Both the position numbers and the translations under genes were made by a program. A model generated the notes under the pieces. That model did no database searches, had not been told where the DNA came from, and worked only from the letters and a program-made list of their open reading frames with translations. Shown piece after piece: positions 25,177-35,505 of a stretch of DNA of 52,286 nucleotides. Location: the NCBI GenBank assembly GCA_026989015.1, contig JALSKD010000183.1:72462-124747 (forward strand), read 5' to 3'. The first letter of the stretch is position 1, and the number at the start of each line of letters is the position of its first letter. This DNA comes from Gammaproteobacteria bacterium (GTDB lineage: Bacteria; Pseudomonadota; Gammaproteobacteria; GCA-001735895).

Positions 25177-26964
25177 ATGGCCGACGATTCCGTCGCTTCC
25201 GCGCCCGCCACCCGCGGCATCGGGGCCTACCGGCGCCTGGTGGCGCTGGCGATGGAGTACAAGGCCTGGTTCGGGCTGGCGATACTCGGCATGGTGGTGT
25301 TCGCCCTGACCGAAGCCGCCTTCGCCTGGCTGATGAAACCGATGCTCGACGACGGCTTCATCAAGCGGGATCCGGCCACCATCCGCTGGGTGCCGCTGGC
25401 CATCGTCGGCATCTTCGTGGTGCGCATGGTGGCGTCCTTCCTGCGTACCTACTGCATGGCCTACATCGGCCGCCAAGTGATCAACGATCTGCGCCGACAG
25501 ATGTTCGACAAGCTGCTGAACCTGTCCACCAGCGAGTACGACAAGGCCTCCAGTGGCGCGATCATTACCAAGTTTTCCTACGACATCGAGCAGGTGGCGG
25601 CCTCGGTGTCCTCGGCGCTGACGGTATTCATCCAGGATACCCTGCGCATCCTGGTGCTGCTCGCCTACATGCTGTGGCTGAGCTGGGAACTGAGCCTGAT
25701 CTTCCTCACCATCGGGCCGCTGGTGTTCTGGATCGTGGTCAAGGTATCGGGGCGCTTCCGGCGCATCAGCAAGAACATCCAGAAGTCCATGGGCGAGGTC
25801 TCCCATGTGGCACAGGAGGTGATCGAAGGCAACCGGGTGGTGCGCATCTTCGGCGGCGAGGACTACGAGAAACGCAAGTTCGAACGCATCAACGCGCGCA
25901 ACCTGAAGCTGAATCTGAAGATGACCACCGCGCAGGCGATCAGCATGCCGTTGATCCAGCTCATCGTCGCTATCGCCTTCGCCCTGATCGTGGCTTTCGC
26001 CACCTCGCAGGCGATGGAAGGCAAGATCACTTCGGGCGACTTCATTTCCTTCATCTTCGCCATGACCAGCCTGTTCGCGCCGATGCGCAGCCTGTCCTCG
26101 GTCAACGCCAAGATCCAGAAGGGCATCGCCGCCGGGGAGAGCGTGTTCGAGTTTCTGGCGCGGCCCAGCGAACAGGACAGCGGCAGCCGCAGGCTGGATA
26201 CGGCCAGCGGCCACATCCGCTTCGAGGATGTCGCCTTCCACTATCCGGGGCATGAGCGGCAGGTGCTCAAGGGGGTGTCGTTTCAGGTGCAGCCCAACCA
26301 GACGGTGGCCATCGTCGGCCGTTCCGGCAGCGGCAAGTCGACCCTGGTCAACCTGTTGCCCCGGCTCTATGAACTGACCGGTGGCTCGATACGCCTCGAC
26401 GATCACGACATCCGCGACTACCGGCTGGCCGACCTGCGCCGGCAGATCGCCTATGTGGGCCAGGATGTGCGCCTGTTCAACGACACGGTACGCAACAACA
26501 TCGCCTATGGGGCGCTGGAATCGGTGGACGAGGCGCGCATCATCGAAGCGGCGAAACAGGCCAATGCCTGGGAATTCATCCGCGATCTGCCGCAGGGGCT
26601 GGACACCTTGGTGGGCGAGCGCGGCGTTCTGCTCTCGGGCGGGCAGCGCCAGCGGCTGGCGATTGCCCGCGCGCTGCTCAAGAATGCGCCGATCCTGATC
26701 CTCGACGAGGCCACCTCGGCGCTGGACACCGAGTCGGAGCGGCACATCCAGAGTGCCATAGACGCCCTCATCTCCACCCGCACCACGCTGGTCATCGCTC
26801 ACCGCCTGTCCACCATCGAACATGCGGACCTGATCCTGGTGATGGACGAAGGCGAGGTCGTCGAGCAGGGCACCCACCGCGAACTGATCGCGCTGGACGG
26901 CATCTACGGCCGCCTGCACGCCATGCAATTCCGGGAAACCGATTGTGTCGTCCACCCCGCGTGA
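25177..26964 (+). CDS. msbA: lipid A flippase MsbA
   Basis: 595 residues from the ATG at 25177. The N-terminal half has six membrane helices of the ABC exporter type. The ATPase half has Walker A GRSGSGKST (about 381), YVGQDVRLFNDTVRNNIAYG at the Q-loop, LSGGQRQR (about 486) and LILDEATSALD (about 509). MsbA flips lipid A-core across the inner membrane. lpxK begins inside its last codons (20-nt overlap), confirming the lipid A context. Confidence 0.95.
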   Translation: MADDSVASAPATRGIGAYRRLVALAMEYKAWFGLAILGMVVFALTEAAFAWLMKPMLDDGFIKRDPATIRWVPLAIVGIFVVRMVASFLRTYCMAYIGRQVINDLRRQMFDKLLNLSTSEYDKASSGAIITKFSYDIEQVAASVSSALTVFIQDTLRILVLLAYMLWLSWELSLIFLTIGPLVFWIVVKVSGRFRRISKNIQKSMGEVSHVAQEVIEGNRVVRIFGGEDYEKRKFERINARNLKLNLKMTTAQAISMPLIQLIVAIAFALIVAFATSQAMEGKITSGDFISFIFAMTSLFAPMRSLSSVNAKIQKGIAAGESVFEFLARPSEQDSGSRRLDTASGHIRFEDVAFHYPGHERQVLKGVSFQVQPNQTVAIVGRSGSGKSTLVNLLPRLYELTGGSIRLDDHDIRDYRLADLRRQIAYVGQDVRLFNDTVRNNIAYGALESVDEARIIEAAKQANAWEFIRDLPQGLDTLVGERGVLLSGGQRQRLAIARALLKNAPILILDEATSALDTESERHIQSAIDALISTRTTLVIAHRLSTIEHADLILVMDEGEVVEQGTHRELIALDGIYGRLHAMQFRETDCVVHPA

Positions 26965-27955
26965 TGTACTGCCGGCCCCACGGGCCGGGGCCTGGTTGTG
27001 GCGGCGCGGGCCCACCGCCTGGCTGCTGTGGCCGCTGTCGCTGGTGTTCTGTACATTGGTGCGTCTGCGTCGCCTGGGCTATCGTCTCGGCCTGTTCGCC
27101 TCGGTCAGGCCGCGTCTGCCGGTGATCGTGGTCGGCAACCTGTCGGTGGGCGGGCAGGGCAAGACGCCGGTGGTCGAGGCCCTGTCGCGGCTCTATGGCG
27201 CCCATGGCCGCCATGTCGGCCTGTTGACCCGGGGCTACAAGAGCGACCATGAGGGCGATATCCGCCTGTTGCAACGCGGGCAGACCCATCCGGCGGCCGG
27301 TGACGAGGCCAACATGCTTTCGGAACTGACGGGCCTGCCGATCGCGGTGGGGGCCGACCGGGTGGCCGCCGCCGAAGCCCTGATCGACCAGCACCCGGAG
27401 CTGGACCTGCTGATCAGCGACGACGGTCTGCAGCATTACCGTCTGGGCCGTGACATCGAAATCGTCGTACAGCGCCCCGGCGGATACGGCAACGGTTTCT
27501 GCCTGCCCGCCGGTCCGCTGCGCGAACCCCGCTCGCGGCTGCGCAGCGTCGATTGCGTGATCGACCGCGGCAGCGATGCGGTGCGCGAACGCCTGGGCAC
27601 GGCCTGGAATCTGCTGGATGCGCGCCAGCGGCGGCCGCTGGACGCCTTTGCCGGCCAGCCGGTGCATGCGCTGGCCGGTATCGGCTTTCCCGAAAGTTTT
27701 TTCGATGCGCTGCGCGCCGAGGGACTGAACCCTCGCTGTCAGGCCTTTCCGGATCACCACGACTATTCCGCGCTGGATCTGGCCGATCTGATCGATGCCC
27801 CGCTGCTGGTGACCCACAAGGACGCGGTCAAGTTGCGCCCCATCGCCGAGGCCCAGGGCTGGAGCGACATCTGGGTGGTTCCGCTCGAACTCGAACTGTC
27901 CGATGCTTTACAATCGGAACTCATGCAGTTGCTGGAGAAGAAAACCCGTGGATAA
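26945..27955 (+). CDS. lpxK: tetraacyldisaccharide 4'-kinase LpxK
   Basis: 336 residues from a GTG at 26945, overlapping msbA by 20 nt. The LpxK P-loop variant [17 protein letters not shown] lies near residue 62. LLTRGYKSD and [19 protein letters not shown] are family signatures. It phosphorylates the 4' position of the lipid A precursor at the inner membrane. A short hydrophobic N-terminal helix (about 27-45) should anchor it. The next gene overlaps its end by 8 nt. Confidence 0.95.
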   Translation: MSSTPRDVLPAPRAGAWLWRRGPTAWLLWPLSLVFCTLVRLRRLGYRLGLFASVRPRLPVIVVGNLSVGGQGKTPVVEALSRLYGAHGRHVGLLTRGYKSDHEGDIRLLQRGQTHPAAGDEANMLSELTGLPIAVGADRVAAAEALIDQHPELDLLISDDGLQHYRLGRDIEIVVQRPGGYGNGFCLPAGPLREPRSRLRSVDCVIDRGSDAVRERLGTAWNLLDARQRRPLDAFAGQPVHALAGIGFPESFFDALRAEGLNPRCQAFPDHHDYSALDLADLIDAPLLVTHKDAVKLRPIAEAQGWSDIWVVPLELELSDALQSELMQLLEKKTRG

Positions 27956-28136
27956 ACATTTGCTCGACATTCTGGTCGACCCGGTGACCAAGGGGCCACT
28001 GGTCTATGACAAGAAAAAGCAGGAGCTGCTGTCGCGCAGTTCGCGCCTGGCCTATCCGATACGCGATGGCATTCCGGTGATGCTGCCGGAGGAGGCCCGG
28101 GAGCTGACGCCGGAAGAGGTCGAAGCCCTGCGATGA
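27948..28136 (+). CDS. Trm112-like small protein (YcaR family)
   Basis: 62 residues from a GTG at 27948, with GGAGAAG upstream. The pattern [17 protein letters not shown], then [20 protein letters not shown], is that of the UPF0434/Trm112 family (E. coli YcaR), and the length matches. The family resembles a zinc ribbon that has usually lost its cysteines in bacteria; no cysteine is seen here either. It sits between lpxK and kdsB, its standard place. Confidence 0.92.
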   Translation: MDKHLLDILVDPVTKGPLVYDKKKQELLSRSSRLAYPIRDGIPVMLPEEARELTPEEVEALR

Positions 28137-28146
28137 GTGGCGCGGC

Positions 28147-28884
28147 GTGAGCGAGCCCTTCAGTGTCGTCATCCCGGCGCGCCATGCCTCGACCCGCCTG
28201 CCGGGCAAGCCGCTGGTCGAAATCCACGGCCGGCCCATGATCCAGTGGGTCTGTGATGCTGCCCGTGGCAGCGAGGCCGAACGCGTCGTCGTGGCCACCG
28301 ACGACCGGCGCATCGTCGAAGCCGTGGAATGCTTCGGCGGCGACTGCCGGATGACCCGCGCCGACCATCCCAGCGGCACCGACCGCCTGCTCGAGGTGGC
28401 CGATCAGCTCGGCTGGAGCGACGACCACATCGTCGTCAACCTGCAGGGGGACGAGCCGCTGATGGACCCGCGCAACCTGACCCAGGTGGCGCGCAACCTG
28501 GTGTGTTCCGCTTGTGATATGGCGACGCTGTATGTCGATATCGGTGCCGAAGAAGCGGCCGATCCCAACCGGGTCAAGCTGGTCTGCGACGCGCGCGGCC
28601 GCGCGCTCTATTTCAGCCGCTCGGTGATTCCCCACGACCGGGATGCCGAGGGCGGACGCTACCTCGGCCATGTCGGACTCTATGCCTATCGTGTCGGTTT
28701 CCTACGCACCTTTGCCGCATTGCCGCCCTGCGAACCCGAGCAGCGGGAACGGCTGGAACAGCTGCGTGCGCTGTACCACGGCTATTCCATACACGCGGAT
28801 CGCGCCCGCGTCACGCCCGGTCCGGGCGTGGACACGCCGGAAGACCTGCACCGCGTGCGCCGCCTGCTGGAGCCACGGGCATGA
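28147..28884 (+). CDS. kdsB: CMP-Kdo synthetase KdsB
   Basis: 245 residues from a GTG at 28147. Nucleotidyltransferase motifs include PARHASTRLPGKPL at the N-terminus, VVATDDRRI, VVNLQGDEPLMDP and YFSRSVIPHDR. The enzyme activates Kdo as CMP-Kdo for lipopolysaccharide core synthesis in the cytoplasm. It shares the lipid A operon with msbA and lpxK, and its stop overlaps the NUDIX gene by ATGA. Confidence 0.95.
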   Translation: MSEPFSVVIPARHASTRLPGKPLVEIHGRPMIQWVCDAARGSEAERVVVATDDRRIVEAVECFGGDCRMTRADHPSGTDRLLEVADQLGWSDDHIVVNLQGDEPLMDPRNLTQVARNLVCSACDMATLYVDIGAEEAADPNRVKLVCDARGRALYFSRSVIPHDRDAEGGRYLGHVGLYAYRVGFLRTFAALPPCEPEQRERLEQLRALYHGYSIHADRARVTPGPGVDTPEDLHRVRRLLEPRA

Positions 28885-29483
28885 ACTACGGCTGGCGCAT
28901 CGTCGATCACCGGATCGTGTTCCAGGGCTATTTCCGCATCGAGAAATACCGCATCGAACATGAACTCTACAATGGCGGCTGGAGCCCGCCCTTCGACCGC
29001 GAAGTGTTCGAGCGCGGCAGCGCTGTGGCCGTCCTGCCGTACGACCCGCTGCGCGACCGGGTGGTGCTGATCGAACAGTTCCGCGCCGGTGCCATTGGCA
29101 GTCGGGAACGCCCCTGGCTGAAGGAGATCGTTGCCGGCATCATCGAGCCCGACGAAGCCCTCGATGCGGTGGCGCGCCGTGAGTGCCGCGAGGAGGCCGG
29201 CTGCGAGATCCTCGACCTGCAGCCGGTATGCCGCTATTTCGTCAGTCCCGGCGGCAGTACCGAGCAATGCACGGTGTTCTACGGCCGCATCGACAGCGAC
29301 GGCATGGGTGGCGTGCATGGGCTGGATGAGGAACAGGAGGACATCCGCGTGGAAGTGGTGAGCTACGATCAGGCCATGGCCTGGCTGGACGACGGCACCA
29401 TCGACTCGTCGGTCGGCATCATTGCGTTGCAGTGGCTGCGCCTGAACCGCGAGCGCCTGCGCCGCGAGGCCGGTGCGCCGTGA
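28881..29483 (+). CDS. nudF: ADP-ribose pyrophosphatase-type NUDIX hydrolase
   Basis: 200 residues, ATGA overlap with kdsB. The NUDIX box is complete: GIIEPDEALDAVARRECREEAG (about 91-112), with the REcrEEaG metal-binding core. The upstream strand VVLIEQFRAGA and the downstream SPGGSTEQ segment match the ADP-ribose/ADP-sugar diphosphatase group (NudF). Predicted reaction: ADP-ribose to AMP and ribose 5-phosphate. Its end is five bases from the convergent Smr gene. Substrate assigned by family only. Confidence 0.88.
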   Translation: MNYGWRIVDHRIVFQGYFRIEKYRIEHELYNGGWSPPFDREVFERGSAVAVLPYDPLRDRVVLIEQFRAGAIGSRERPWLKEIVAGIIEPDEALDAVARRECREEAGCEILDLQPVCRYFVSPGGSTEQCTVFYGRIDSDGMGGVHGLDEEQEDIRVEVVSYDQAMAWLDDGTIDSSVGIIALQWLRLNRERLRREAGAP

Positions 29484-29487
29484 CCGC

Positions 29488-30012
29488 TCACCCCGAAGAA
29501 GACGCAGCGCGCGTGCGCAGATAGACATAGCTGGCGCCGCCCCCGCCATCGCGCGGCTGAGCCGGGCACCAGGCCAGCACCTCCGGCTGCTGCGAAAGCC
29601 AGTGCCGGGTCAACGGCTTGAGCACCGCCGCGCTGCTCGACCCGTAGCCCTGACCGTGCACCACCAGCAGCAGTCTGCAGCCCAGCTGCAGCCCTTCGTC
29701 CAGAAAGCTGCCCAGCGCCGCAATGGCCTCGTCGCGGCGCAGTCCGTGCAGGTCCAGCCGCGCGTCGATGGGCAGTTGTCCGCGCTGGATGCGCTGGCGC
29801 AGTTTCTTCTGCAATCCGTGATGAAACCATTCCGCAGCGGTCTGTTCCGGCACATCGGCAATGCCGCGTTCCTCGGTCGGCGGTCTTTCCGCATCGGGCC
29901 GGCGGCGTACCCTGGGCGGTGGCCGATTTGGCCTCGGTTCGATGCGGTCGTGCTCGATTCGGCGCACAGGGCCGACGAGGCGGGCAAATTCGGAATCGTC
30001 GTCATCGTTCAT
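29488..30012 (-). CDS. Smr-domain protein (SmrA/SmrB type)
   Basis: 174 residues from the ATG at 30012; a TTG at 30030 would add six residues without a better ribosome site. The N-terminal third is acidic then Arg/Pro-rich and probably disordered. The Smr domain (about 85-170) starts LDLHGLRRDEA, contains VVHGQGYGS (the HGxG motif) and ends SYVYLRT. Smr proteins are endonucleases; E. coli SmrB cleaves mRNA at collided ribosomes. The DLHGL and HGxG motifs needed for activity are intact. Divergent from surE. Confidence 0.88.
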   Translation of the reverse strand: MNDDDDSEFARLVGPVRRIEHDRIEPRPNRPPPRVRRRPDAERPPTEERGIADVPEQTAAEWFHHGLQKKLRQRIQRGQLPIDARLDLHGLRRDEAIAALGSFLDEGLQLGCRLLLVVHGQGYGSSSAAVLKPLTRHWLSQQPEVLAWCPAQPRDGGGGASYVYLRTRAASSSG

Positions 30013-30091
30013 GTGGCCATGATACGGCAATTTTTCAGCGGAATGGGTGCCGAATCGGGTATCATAGCGGGTGTTTTTTCATGGGTTTTTC

Positions 30092-30847
30092 ATGCATATT
30101 CTGATCAGCAACGACGACGGCTATCTGGCCCCCGGTCTGGCCGCTTTGGCCGAGGCGCTCGGCGAGCTGGCCCGGGTCACCGTCGTCGCTCCCGACCGCA
30201 ACCGCAGCGGCGCCAGCAATTCGCTGACCCTGCAGCGTCCGCTGCGCGCCGAGACCGTGCCCGGCGGATTCATCAAGGTGGACGGCACGCCCACCGACTG
30301 TGTCCATCTGGCCCTGACCGGGCTGCTCGACGAGGAGCCCGACATGGTGGTGTCCGGCATCAATGCCGGCGCCAACCTGGGTGACGATGTGATCTATTCG
30401 GGTACCGTTGCCGCCGCCACCGAAGGGCGTTTCCTCGGGCTGCCGGCGCTGGCCGTCTCGCTGGCCAGCCGCGAGGCCCGGCATTACCACACCGCGGCGC
30501 GCGCCACGGCGCAACTGGTGCGCGGACTGGAACAGGCCCCGTTGCCCGACGATACCATCCTCAACATCAATGTCCCGGATCTTCCCTGGGAGGCGATTCG
30601 TGGCTTCCGGGCGACCCGCCTCGGTTTTCGCCACCGTGCCGAGCCGGTGGTACGGGATCAGGATCCCTATGGCCGCGACATCTACTGGGTCGGCCCGGCC
30701 GGCCCCGCCCAGGACGGCGGCGAAGGAACCGACTTTCATGCCGTGGAACAGGGCTGTGTTTCGGTGACGCCGCTGCAGATCGACCTCACCCGGCACCGGG
30801 GGGTTCAGCCCTTGCAGGACTGGCTGCGGGAGAATACCGGAGCATGA
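30092..30847 (+). CDS. surE: survival protein SurE, 5'/3'-nucleotidase
   Basis: 251 residues from the ATG at 30092. Metal ligands are visible: ISNDDGY (N7, D8, D9), [11 protein letters not shown], and [12 protein letters not shown]. SurE dephosphorylates nucleoside monophosphates under stress. It opens the conserved surE-pcm-yqaA-nlpD-rpoS run; pcm overlaps by ATGA. A TATCAT at 30060-30065 could be the -10 of this operon, without a clear -35. Confidence 0.95.
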   Translation: MHILISNDDGYLAPGLAALAEALGELARVTVVAPDRNRSGASNSLTLQRPLRAETVPGGFIKVDGTPTDCVHLALTGLLDEEPDMVVSGINAGANLGDDVIYSGTVAAATEGRFLGLPALAVSLASREARHYHTAARATAQLVRGLEQAPLPDDTILNINVPDLPWEAIRGFRATRLGFRHRAEPVVRDQDPYGRDIYWVGPAGPAQDGGEGTDFHAVEQGCVSVTPLQIDLTRHRGVQPLQDWLRENTGA

Positions 30848-31521
30848 GCGGTCTGTCGGACGCAATGATGCAGGGCATCGGCATGACCTCCCAGCGCACC
30901 CGCGATCGCCTGATCGAGCGCCTGCGCGAGCAGGGCATCACCGATCAGCGGGTGCTTCAAGTGATGCGCAATACGCCGCGCCACCTGTTCGTGGATGAGG
31001 CTCTGGCGCACCGCGCCTATGAAGATACCGCCCTGCCCATCGGTCACGGGCAGACCATCTCCCAGCCCTATATCGTTGCCCGCATGACCCAGCTGTTGCT
31101 GGAGCACGGGCAGCCGCATTCGGTGCTGGAAATCGGCACCGGCTGCGGCTATCAGACGCTGATTCTGGCCCAGCTGGTGTCGCAGGTGTACAGCATCGAA
31201 CGCATTGGCGCGTTGTACGAGCAGGCCAAACGGCGCCTCGATGAGCTCAAGATCTACAATGTGGAACTGCGGCATACCGACGGCAGTGGGGGCTGGCCCA
31301 ACCGCAAGTACCGCTTCGACCGCATCCTGATGACCGCGGCGGCCAGCGAGATTCCGCACAAGCTGCTGGAACAGCTGCGCGAAGGGGGCGAGATGATCCT
31401 GCCTTTCGACTCCGGCAAGGGGCAGGTGCTGCTGCGCATCACCCGGCGCGGTGATGCCTTCGAGACCGAACAGTTCGAACCGGTGATCTTCGTTCCACTG
31501 TTGCCCGGTGTCAGCGGATGA
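30844..31521 (+). CDS. pcm: protein-L-isoaspartate O-methyltransferase
   Basis: 225 residues. Family motifs: [36 protein letters not shown] at 42-77 and the SAM-binding loop [12 protein letters not shown]. The enzyme starts repair of isoaspartyl residues in aged proteins. It overlaps surE and yqaA by ATGA at either end, so the operon is tightly coupled. Confidence 0.95.
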   Translation: MSGLSDAMMQGIGMTSQRTRDRLIERLREQGITDQRVLQVMRNTPRHLFVDEALAHRAYEDTALPIGHGQTISQPYIVARMTQLLLEHGQPHSVLEIGTGCGYQTLILAQLVSQVYSIERIGALYEQAKRRLDELKIYNVELRHTDGSGGWPNRKYRFDRILMTAAASEIPHKLLEQLREGGEMILPFDSGKGQVLLRITRRGDAFETEQFEPVIFVPLLPGVSG

Positions 31522-32108
31522 AACTGTTCGAAAACCTTTACCGCGGCGTGATTCAGGCTTCGGCCAGTCCGCGCGCGCCGCTGGCGCTGTCGCTGCTGAG
31601 CTTTCTCGAGTCCTTCATACTGCCGTTTCCGCCGCCGGATGTGATGCTGGCGCCGATGTCGCTGGCGCAGCCGCGCAAGGCACCGCGCTTCGCGCTGATC
31701 ACGCTGCTGGGTTCGCTGGCCGGTGGTGTGGTCGGCTACCTGATCGGCGTGTTCGGCTATGAACTGGCGCAGCCGCTGATTGTCGAATGGGGCTACATGC
31801 CGGCCTTCGAGAAAGCCATGGCCTGGTTTGGCGAATGGGGGTTCTGGGCGGTGCTGGCGGCGGGGTTCTCGCCGATCCCTTACAAGATATTCACCATCAC
31901 CGCGGGGGTGCTGCAGCTGGCCTTTCTGCCCTTCATGCTGGCTTCGGTGATCGGCCGCGGCACGCGCTTCTTCCTGGTAGCGTTGCTGCTGGCGCGTTTC
32001 GGCCCGGCCCTGGAAGCGCGGCTGATGCGCTACATCGAATACATCGGCTGGGCGCTGGTGGCCGTGATCGCCGCGGCCATGCTCTGGTTCAGCTTCGGAC
32101 GCTCATGA
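31518..32108 (+). CDS. YqaA-like SNARE-associated (DedA-related) membrane protein
   Basis: 196 residues. Hydrophobic segments at about 20-45, 55-78, 112-135, 140-160 and 175-193, with the ESFILPFPPPDVML and GFSPIPYKIFTITAGV motifs of the YqaA/VTT (DedA-related) group. The family is linked to membrane lipid scrambling or homeostasis. Its place between pcm and nlpD recurs in several Gammaproteobacteria, though E. coli lacks it there. Overlaps both neighbours by ATGA. Confidence 0.9.
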   Translation: MKLFENLYRGVIQASASPRAPLALSLLSFLESFILPFPPPDVMLAPMSLAQPRKAPRFALITLLGSLAGGVVGYLIGVFGYELAQPLIVEWGYMPAFEKAMAWFGEWGFWAVLAAGFSPIPYKIFTITAGVLQLAFLPFMLASVIGRGTRFFLVALLLARFGPALEARLMRYIEYIGWALVAVIAAAMLWFSFGRS

Positions 32109-32869
32109 AACCCATACAGAAGGCACTGCTGATGATCCTGCTGGCGCTGAGCCTGGCGGCCTGTGCCCGGCTGGAGATGAACGCCTTCAAGGGGCCGGGA
32201 TGGTACCGCGTCAAACCCACCGACACCCTCTACTCGATCGCCTGGCGCTACGACCTCGACTACCGGGATCTGGCGCGCTGGAACGGCATTGCCGAACCCT
32301 ATGCGATACACCCCGGGCAGGATTTGCAACTGTTTGGCCCTAAAGATTCCGCGGCCGGCGCCGATACAGGCCAGGCACGCACCGCAAGGCCCAGCGTGAA
32401 GACGACCCCGGCAGCGCCTTCTTCGTCGACTCGCAAGCCACCGGCGAAGGTGGTGGTCAAGCCGCTGCAACCGGAATACAGCAAGGTGTTGCGGTGGTCC
32501 TGGCCAGTCGACGGCGCCCTGCTCAAACGCTTCTCGCTGAAGCAGCTGGACCGGCATGGTATTGATATTGCAGGGGAGATAGGGCAACCTGTACGGGCGG
32601 CCGAAAGCGGCAAGGTGGTGTACAGCGGCAACGGGCTCTCGGGCTATGGGAACCTGGTCATCATCAAGCACAACGATCGGTACCTCAGTGCCTATGCCCA
32701 CAACCGCCGACTGAAGGTGAAGGAAGGGCAGGTCGTTCGCCGGGGCGAGACCATTGCCACCCTGGGCCAGGGGCGTGACGGCGTGGCGCGGCTGCATTTT
32801 CAGATACGCAAGAATGGAAAACCGGTGGACCCCTTGAAGTATCTGCCGCCGCGACAAGACAAAAGATGA
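32105..32869 (+). CDS. nlpD: NlpD, LysM/LytM-domain lipoprotein
   Basis: 254 residues from the ATG at 32105. Signal peptide with lipobox LAAC (about residue 20), a LysM domain (about 35-78, [14 protein letters not shown]), a Ser/Pro/Lys linker, and a LytM domain (about 135-250). Zinc ligands are lost: Arg replaces the first His before GIDIAG, and the HxH box reads RLH, as in E. coli NlpD. It should therefore activate an amidase rather than cut peptidoglycan itself. The partner AmiC is encoded 3.2 kb downstream. The main rpoS promoter often lies inside this gene. Confidence 0.95.
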   Translation: MKPIQKALLMILLALSLAACARLEMNAFKGPGWYRVKPTDTLYSIAWRYDLDYRDLARWNGIAEPYAIHPGQDLQLFGPKDSAAGADTGQARTARPSVKTTPAAPSSSTRKPPAKVVVKPLQPEYSKVLRWSWPVDGALLKRFSLKQLDRHGIDIAGEIGQPVRAAESGKVVYSGNGLSGYGNLVIIKHNDRYLSAYAHNRRLKVKEGQVVRRGETIATLGQGRDGVARLHFQIRKNGKPVDPLKYLPPRQDKR

Positions 32870-32892
32870 CAACACCGGACAGGACAGCCAGC

Positions 32893-33960
32893 ATGAGCAA
32901 ATCCAACGATCCATCCCTACTCGACGACAAGGAAATTCCGGCCGAAACCCTGGTCGAAGGCATGGTCGAAAACAGCATCGAGGAGGAAGCGGTCGACCCG
33001 CTAGCCATCGAGGCCGCCATCGATCCCACCGTGGAAACCATCAGCGAGGAAGTCGAGGAAACCGCCAGCAAGTTCGTCGAGCGCCGACGCACCGCCGACC
33101 GCCGCAAGACGCCCTCACGGCGCGCCACCGATGCCGACCCGACCCGCATGTACCTCAGCGAGATCGAGAACTCGCCGCTGCTGACCGCCGAGGAAGAAGT
33201 CTTCTATTCGCGCAAGGCGCAGAAGGGCGATGCCGCGGCCCGCGACAAGATGATCGAATGCAACCTGCGGCTGGTGGTCAAGATCGCCCGCCGCTACATG
33301 AACCGAGGCCTGCCTCTGCTCGACCTGATCGAGGAAGGCAACCTCGGCTTGATCCGCGCGGTCGAGAAATTCGATCCGGAGCGCGGGTTCCGTTTCTCCA
33401 CCTATGCCACCTGGTGGATTCGCCAGACCATCGAACGCGGCCTGATGAATCAGACCCGCACCATCCGTCTGCCGATCCATGTCATCAAGGAACTCAATAC
33501 CTACCTGCGCGCGGCGCGCAGGCTGACCCAGGAACTGAATCAGGAAGCCACCGCCGAAGACATCGCGCGCACCCTCAACAAGCCGCTGGAAGATGTCGAA
33601 AAGATGCTCAAGCTGGCCGAGCGTGTCACCTCCGTGGACACGCCGATGGGTGGCGATGGCGAGCGCCCGATGCTCGACATCATCCCCGATGAAAACAACC
33701 TCGATCCGTCAGCGGTGCTGCAGAACGAATCGGTGCTCAAGCACCTCGACAAGTGGCTCGACGAACTGGACGACAAGCAGCGCGAAGTGGTGGTGCGCCG
33801 TTTCGGTCTGCGCAACCACCCGCGCGGCACGCTGGAAGAAGTCGGCCGCGAACTGGGCGTCACCCGCGAGCGGGTGCGACAGGTGCAGATGGACGCGCTG
33901 CGTCGCCTGCGCCGCATCCTCGAAAGCAGCGGCTATTCCCGCGACAACATCCTGCAATAG
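32893..33960 (+). CDS. rpoS: stationary-phase sigma factor RpoS
   Basis: 355 residues from the ATG at 32893, which has AGGA eight bases upstream; an ATG at 32866 overlapping nlpD is a weaker alternative. After an acidic N-terminal extension come region 1.2 ([16 protein letters not shown]), region 2 ([16 protein letters not shown] to [11 protein letters not shown]), region 3, and region 4 ([21 protein letters not shown]). It directs general stress transcription. Slightly longer than the 330 residues of E. coli. Closed by a terminator. Confidence 0.96.
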   Translation: MSKSNDPSLLDDKEIPAETLVEGMVENSIEEEAVDPLAIEAAIDPTVETISEEVEETASKFVERRRTADRRKTPSRRATDADPTRMYLSEIENSPLLTAEEEVFYSRKAQKGDAAARDKMIECNLRLVVKIARRYMNRGLPLLDLIEEGNLGLIRAVEKFDPERGFRFSTYATWWIRQTIERGLMNQTRTIRLPIHVIKELNTYLRAARRLTQELNQEATAEDIARTLNKPLEDVEKMLKLAERVTSVDTPMGGDGERPMLDIIPDENNLDPSAVLQNESVLKHLDKWLDELDDKQREVVVRRFGLRNHPRGTLEEVGRELGVTRERVRQVQMDALRRLRRILESSGYSRDNILQ

Positions 33961-33984
33961 CTAAAGGGCCCTGCCGGTCGATGG

Positions 33985-34013
33985 AGAACCCCGCACTGTG
34001 CGGGGTTCTTTTG
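33985..34013 (+). terminator. intrinsic terminator after rpoS
   Basis: Eleven-base perfect stem (AGAACCCCGCA with TGCGGGGTTCT, 33985-33995 and 33999-34009) and a three-base loop, followed by TTTTGTT. It ends the surE-rpoS operon before nnr. Confidence 0.9.
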
Positions 34014-34029
34014 TTATAGAATCCGCGCC

Positions 34030-35505
34030 ATGATTCCCCTCTACCACCGTGAGGCCGTTTATCGGCTGGACCGCCAGGCGATGACGCTGGACGCCCAGCC
34101 GTCGCGCCAGCTGATGGCCCGTGCCGCCCGCGCCGCCTGGAACGCCCTGACCGAGCGCTGGCCCGAAGCGCACGACCTGCTGATACTGACCGGCCCCGGC
34201 AACAACGGTGGCGACGCCTTTGCGCTGGGTACCCTGGCTCTGCGCGCGCGGCTCAACCCCCGCCTGATCGTGCTGGGCGATCTCGATCGGCAGTCGTCCG
34301 AGGCCGCGGCCTGCCGCGAGGACTACCTGCGTCTCGGGGGCGGCATGGAAGCCTGGCAGGGCGAATTGCCGGAAGCGGAACTCATCGTCGATGGCCTGCT
34401 CGGCATCGGGCTCGACAAGCCACTGCGCGCGGACTGGCTGCGGCTCATCGAAGCGGTCAATGCCCACCCGGCACCGGTGCTGTCCATCGACATCCCCAGC
34501 GGGCTGCATGCCGAAACCGGCCGCCCTTTGCCAAAGGCCGTTCGCGCCGCGCTCACCGTTACCTTCATTGCCCGCAAGGCCGGTCTCTATCTGGCCGACG
34601 GGCCGGATTTTTGTGGCGAACTGAGGTTCGATGACCTGGGGCTGTCGCGCGCCGCCCGTGCCAGCGAATCACCGGCCCTGAACCTGCTGCAGTCCGCCGA
34701 CCTGCATCGACCGGTGCCGCGGCGCCGCAACAGCCACAAGTACGATTACGGTTCGGTTCTGGTCATCGGTGGCGACCGTACCCTGGCCGGCGCCGCGCTG
34801 CTGGCCGGTCAGGCGGCCCTCACCGCCGGCGCCGGGCTGGTGCGCCTGTGTGTTCACCCCGATGCGGTGGGCAGTCAGCTGGCCCGCGTGCCGGAACTGA
34901 TGTGCTGTGGCTGGGACGACCTGGAGCGTCATCTGCCGCGGGCCAGTCACCTGATCGTCGGTCCCGGACTCGGGCGCGGCGATGAGGCACGGACCCTGCT
35001 GCGTGGCCTGGAAGGCGTGGACAAGCCAATGCTCATCGACGCCGATGCCCTGCAGCCGGACTTCGTCTCCGGCCTGTCCGGCCGCCCCCTGCTGCTGACG
35101 CCCCATGCCGGCGAGGCCGCGCGCATGCTGGGCTGCGACAGCGACGCGGTGCAGGACGACCGCCTCGCGGCGGTACACGCTCTGGGAGAGCGCTACCGCG
35201 CCACGGTACTGCTGAAAGGCCAGGACAGCCTGATCGGACAGCCCCAGGCGACGCCGTTGCTGATGGCTGAAGGCATGCCCGGCATGGCCACCGCCGGCAT
35301 GGGTGACCTGTTGTCGGGGCTGACAGCCGGGCTTTGGGCGCAGGGAATGGATCCCCTGGATGCCGCCGCCACCGCAGCGTTCTGGCAGGCCCGGGCAGCC
35401 CATCATGCGGCACGGCATCAGACACAGTTGAGCCTCACCGTGACCGGTGTACTCGAAGCCCTGGGACCGGCAGCCGGAGCGTTGGGAATCGACGGTGATG
35501 ACTGA
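34030..35505 (+). CDS. nnr: bifunctional NAD(P)HX epimerase/dehydratase Nnr
   Basis: 491 residues. The N-terminal YjeF epimerase half holds GPGNNGGDAFALG (about 56) and LSIDIPSGLHAETG; the C-terminal ribokinase-like dehydratase half (from about 235) holds LTPHAGEAARML and TAGMGDLLSGL. The enzyme repairs hydrated NADH and NADPH. No ribosome site is visible and a TATAGA at 34015-34020 lies very close to the ATG, so a leaderless message is conceivable. tsaE overlaps its end. Confidence 0.95.
   Translation: MIPLYHREAVYRLDRQAMTLDAQPSRQLMARAARAAWNALTERWPEAHDLLILTGPGNNGGDAFALGTLALRARLNPRLIVLGDLDRQSSEAAACREDYLRLGGGMEAWQGELPEAELIVDGLLGIGLDKPLRADWLRLIEAVNAHPAPVLSIDIPSGLHAETGRPLPKAVRAALTVTFIARKAGLYLADGPDFCGELRFDDLGLSRAARASESPALNLLQSADLHRPVPRRRNSHKYDYGSVLVIGGDRTLAGAALLAGQAALTAGAGLVRLCVHPDAVGSQLARVPELMCCGWDDLERHLPRASHLIVGPGLGRGDEARTLLRGLEGVDKPMLIDADALQPDFVSGLSGRPLLLTPHAGEAARMLGCDSDAVQDDRLAAVHALGERYRATVLLKGQDSLIGQPQATPLLMAEGMPGMATAGMGDLLSGLTAGLWAQGMDPLDAAATAAFWQARAAHHAARHQTQLSLTVTGVLEALGPAAGALGIDGDD

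Noticed and set aside
32866-32892. rpoS start overlapping nlpD by ATGA
   Set aside because: No ribosome site, whereas AGGA precedes the ATG at 32893; kept only as an alternative.
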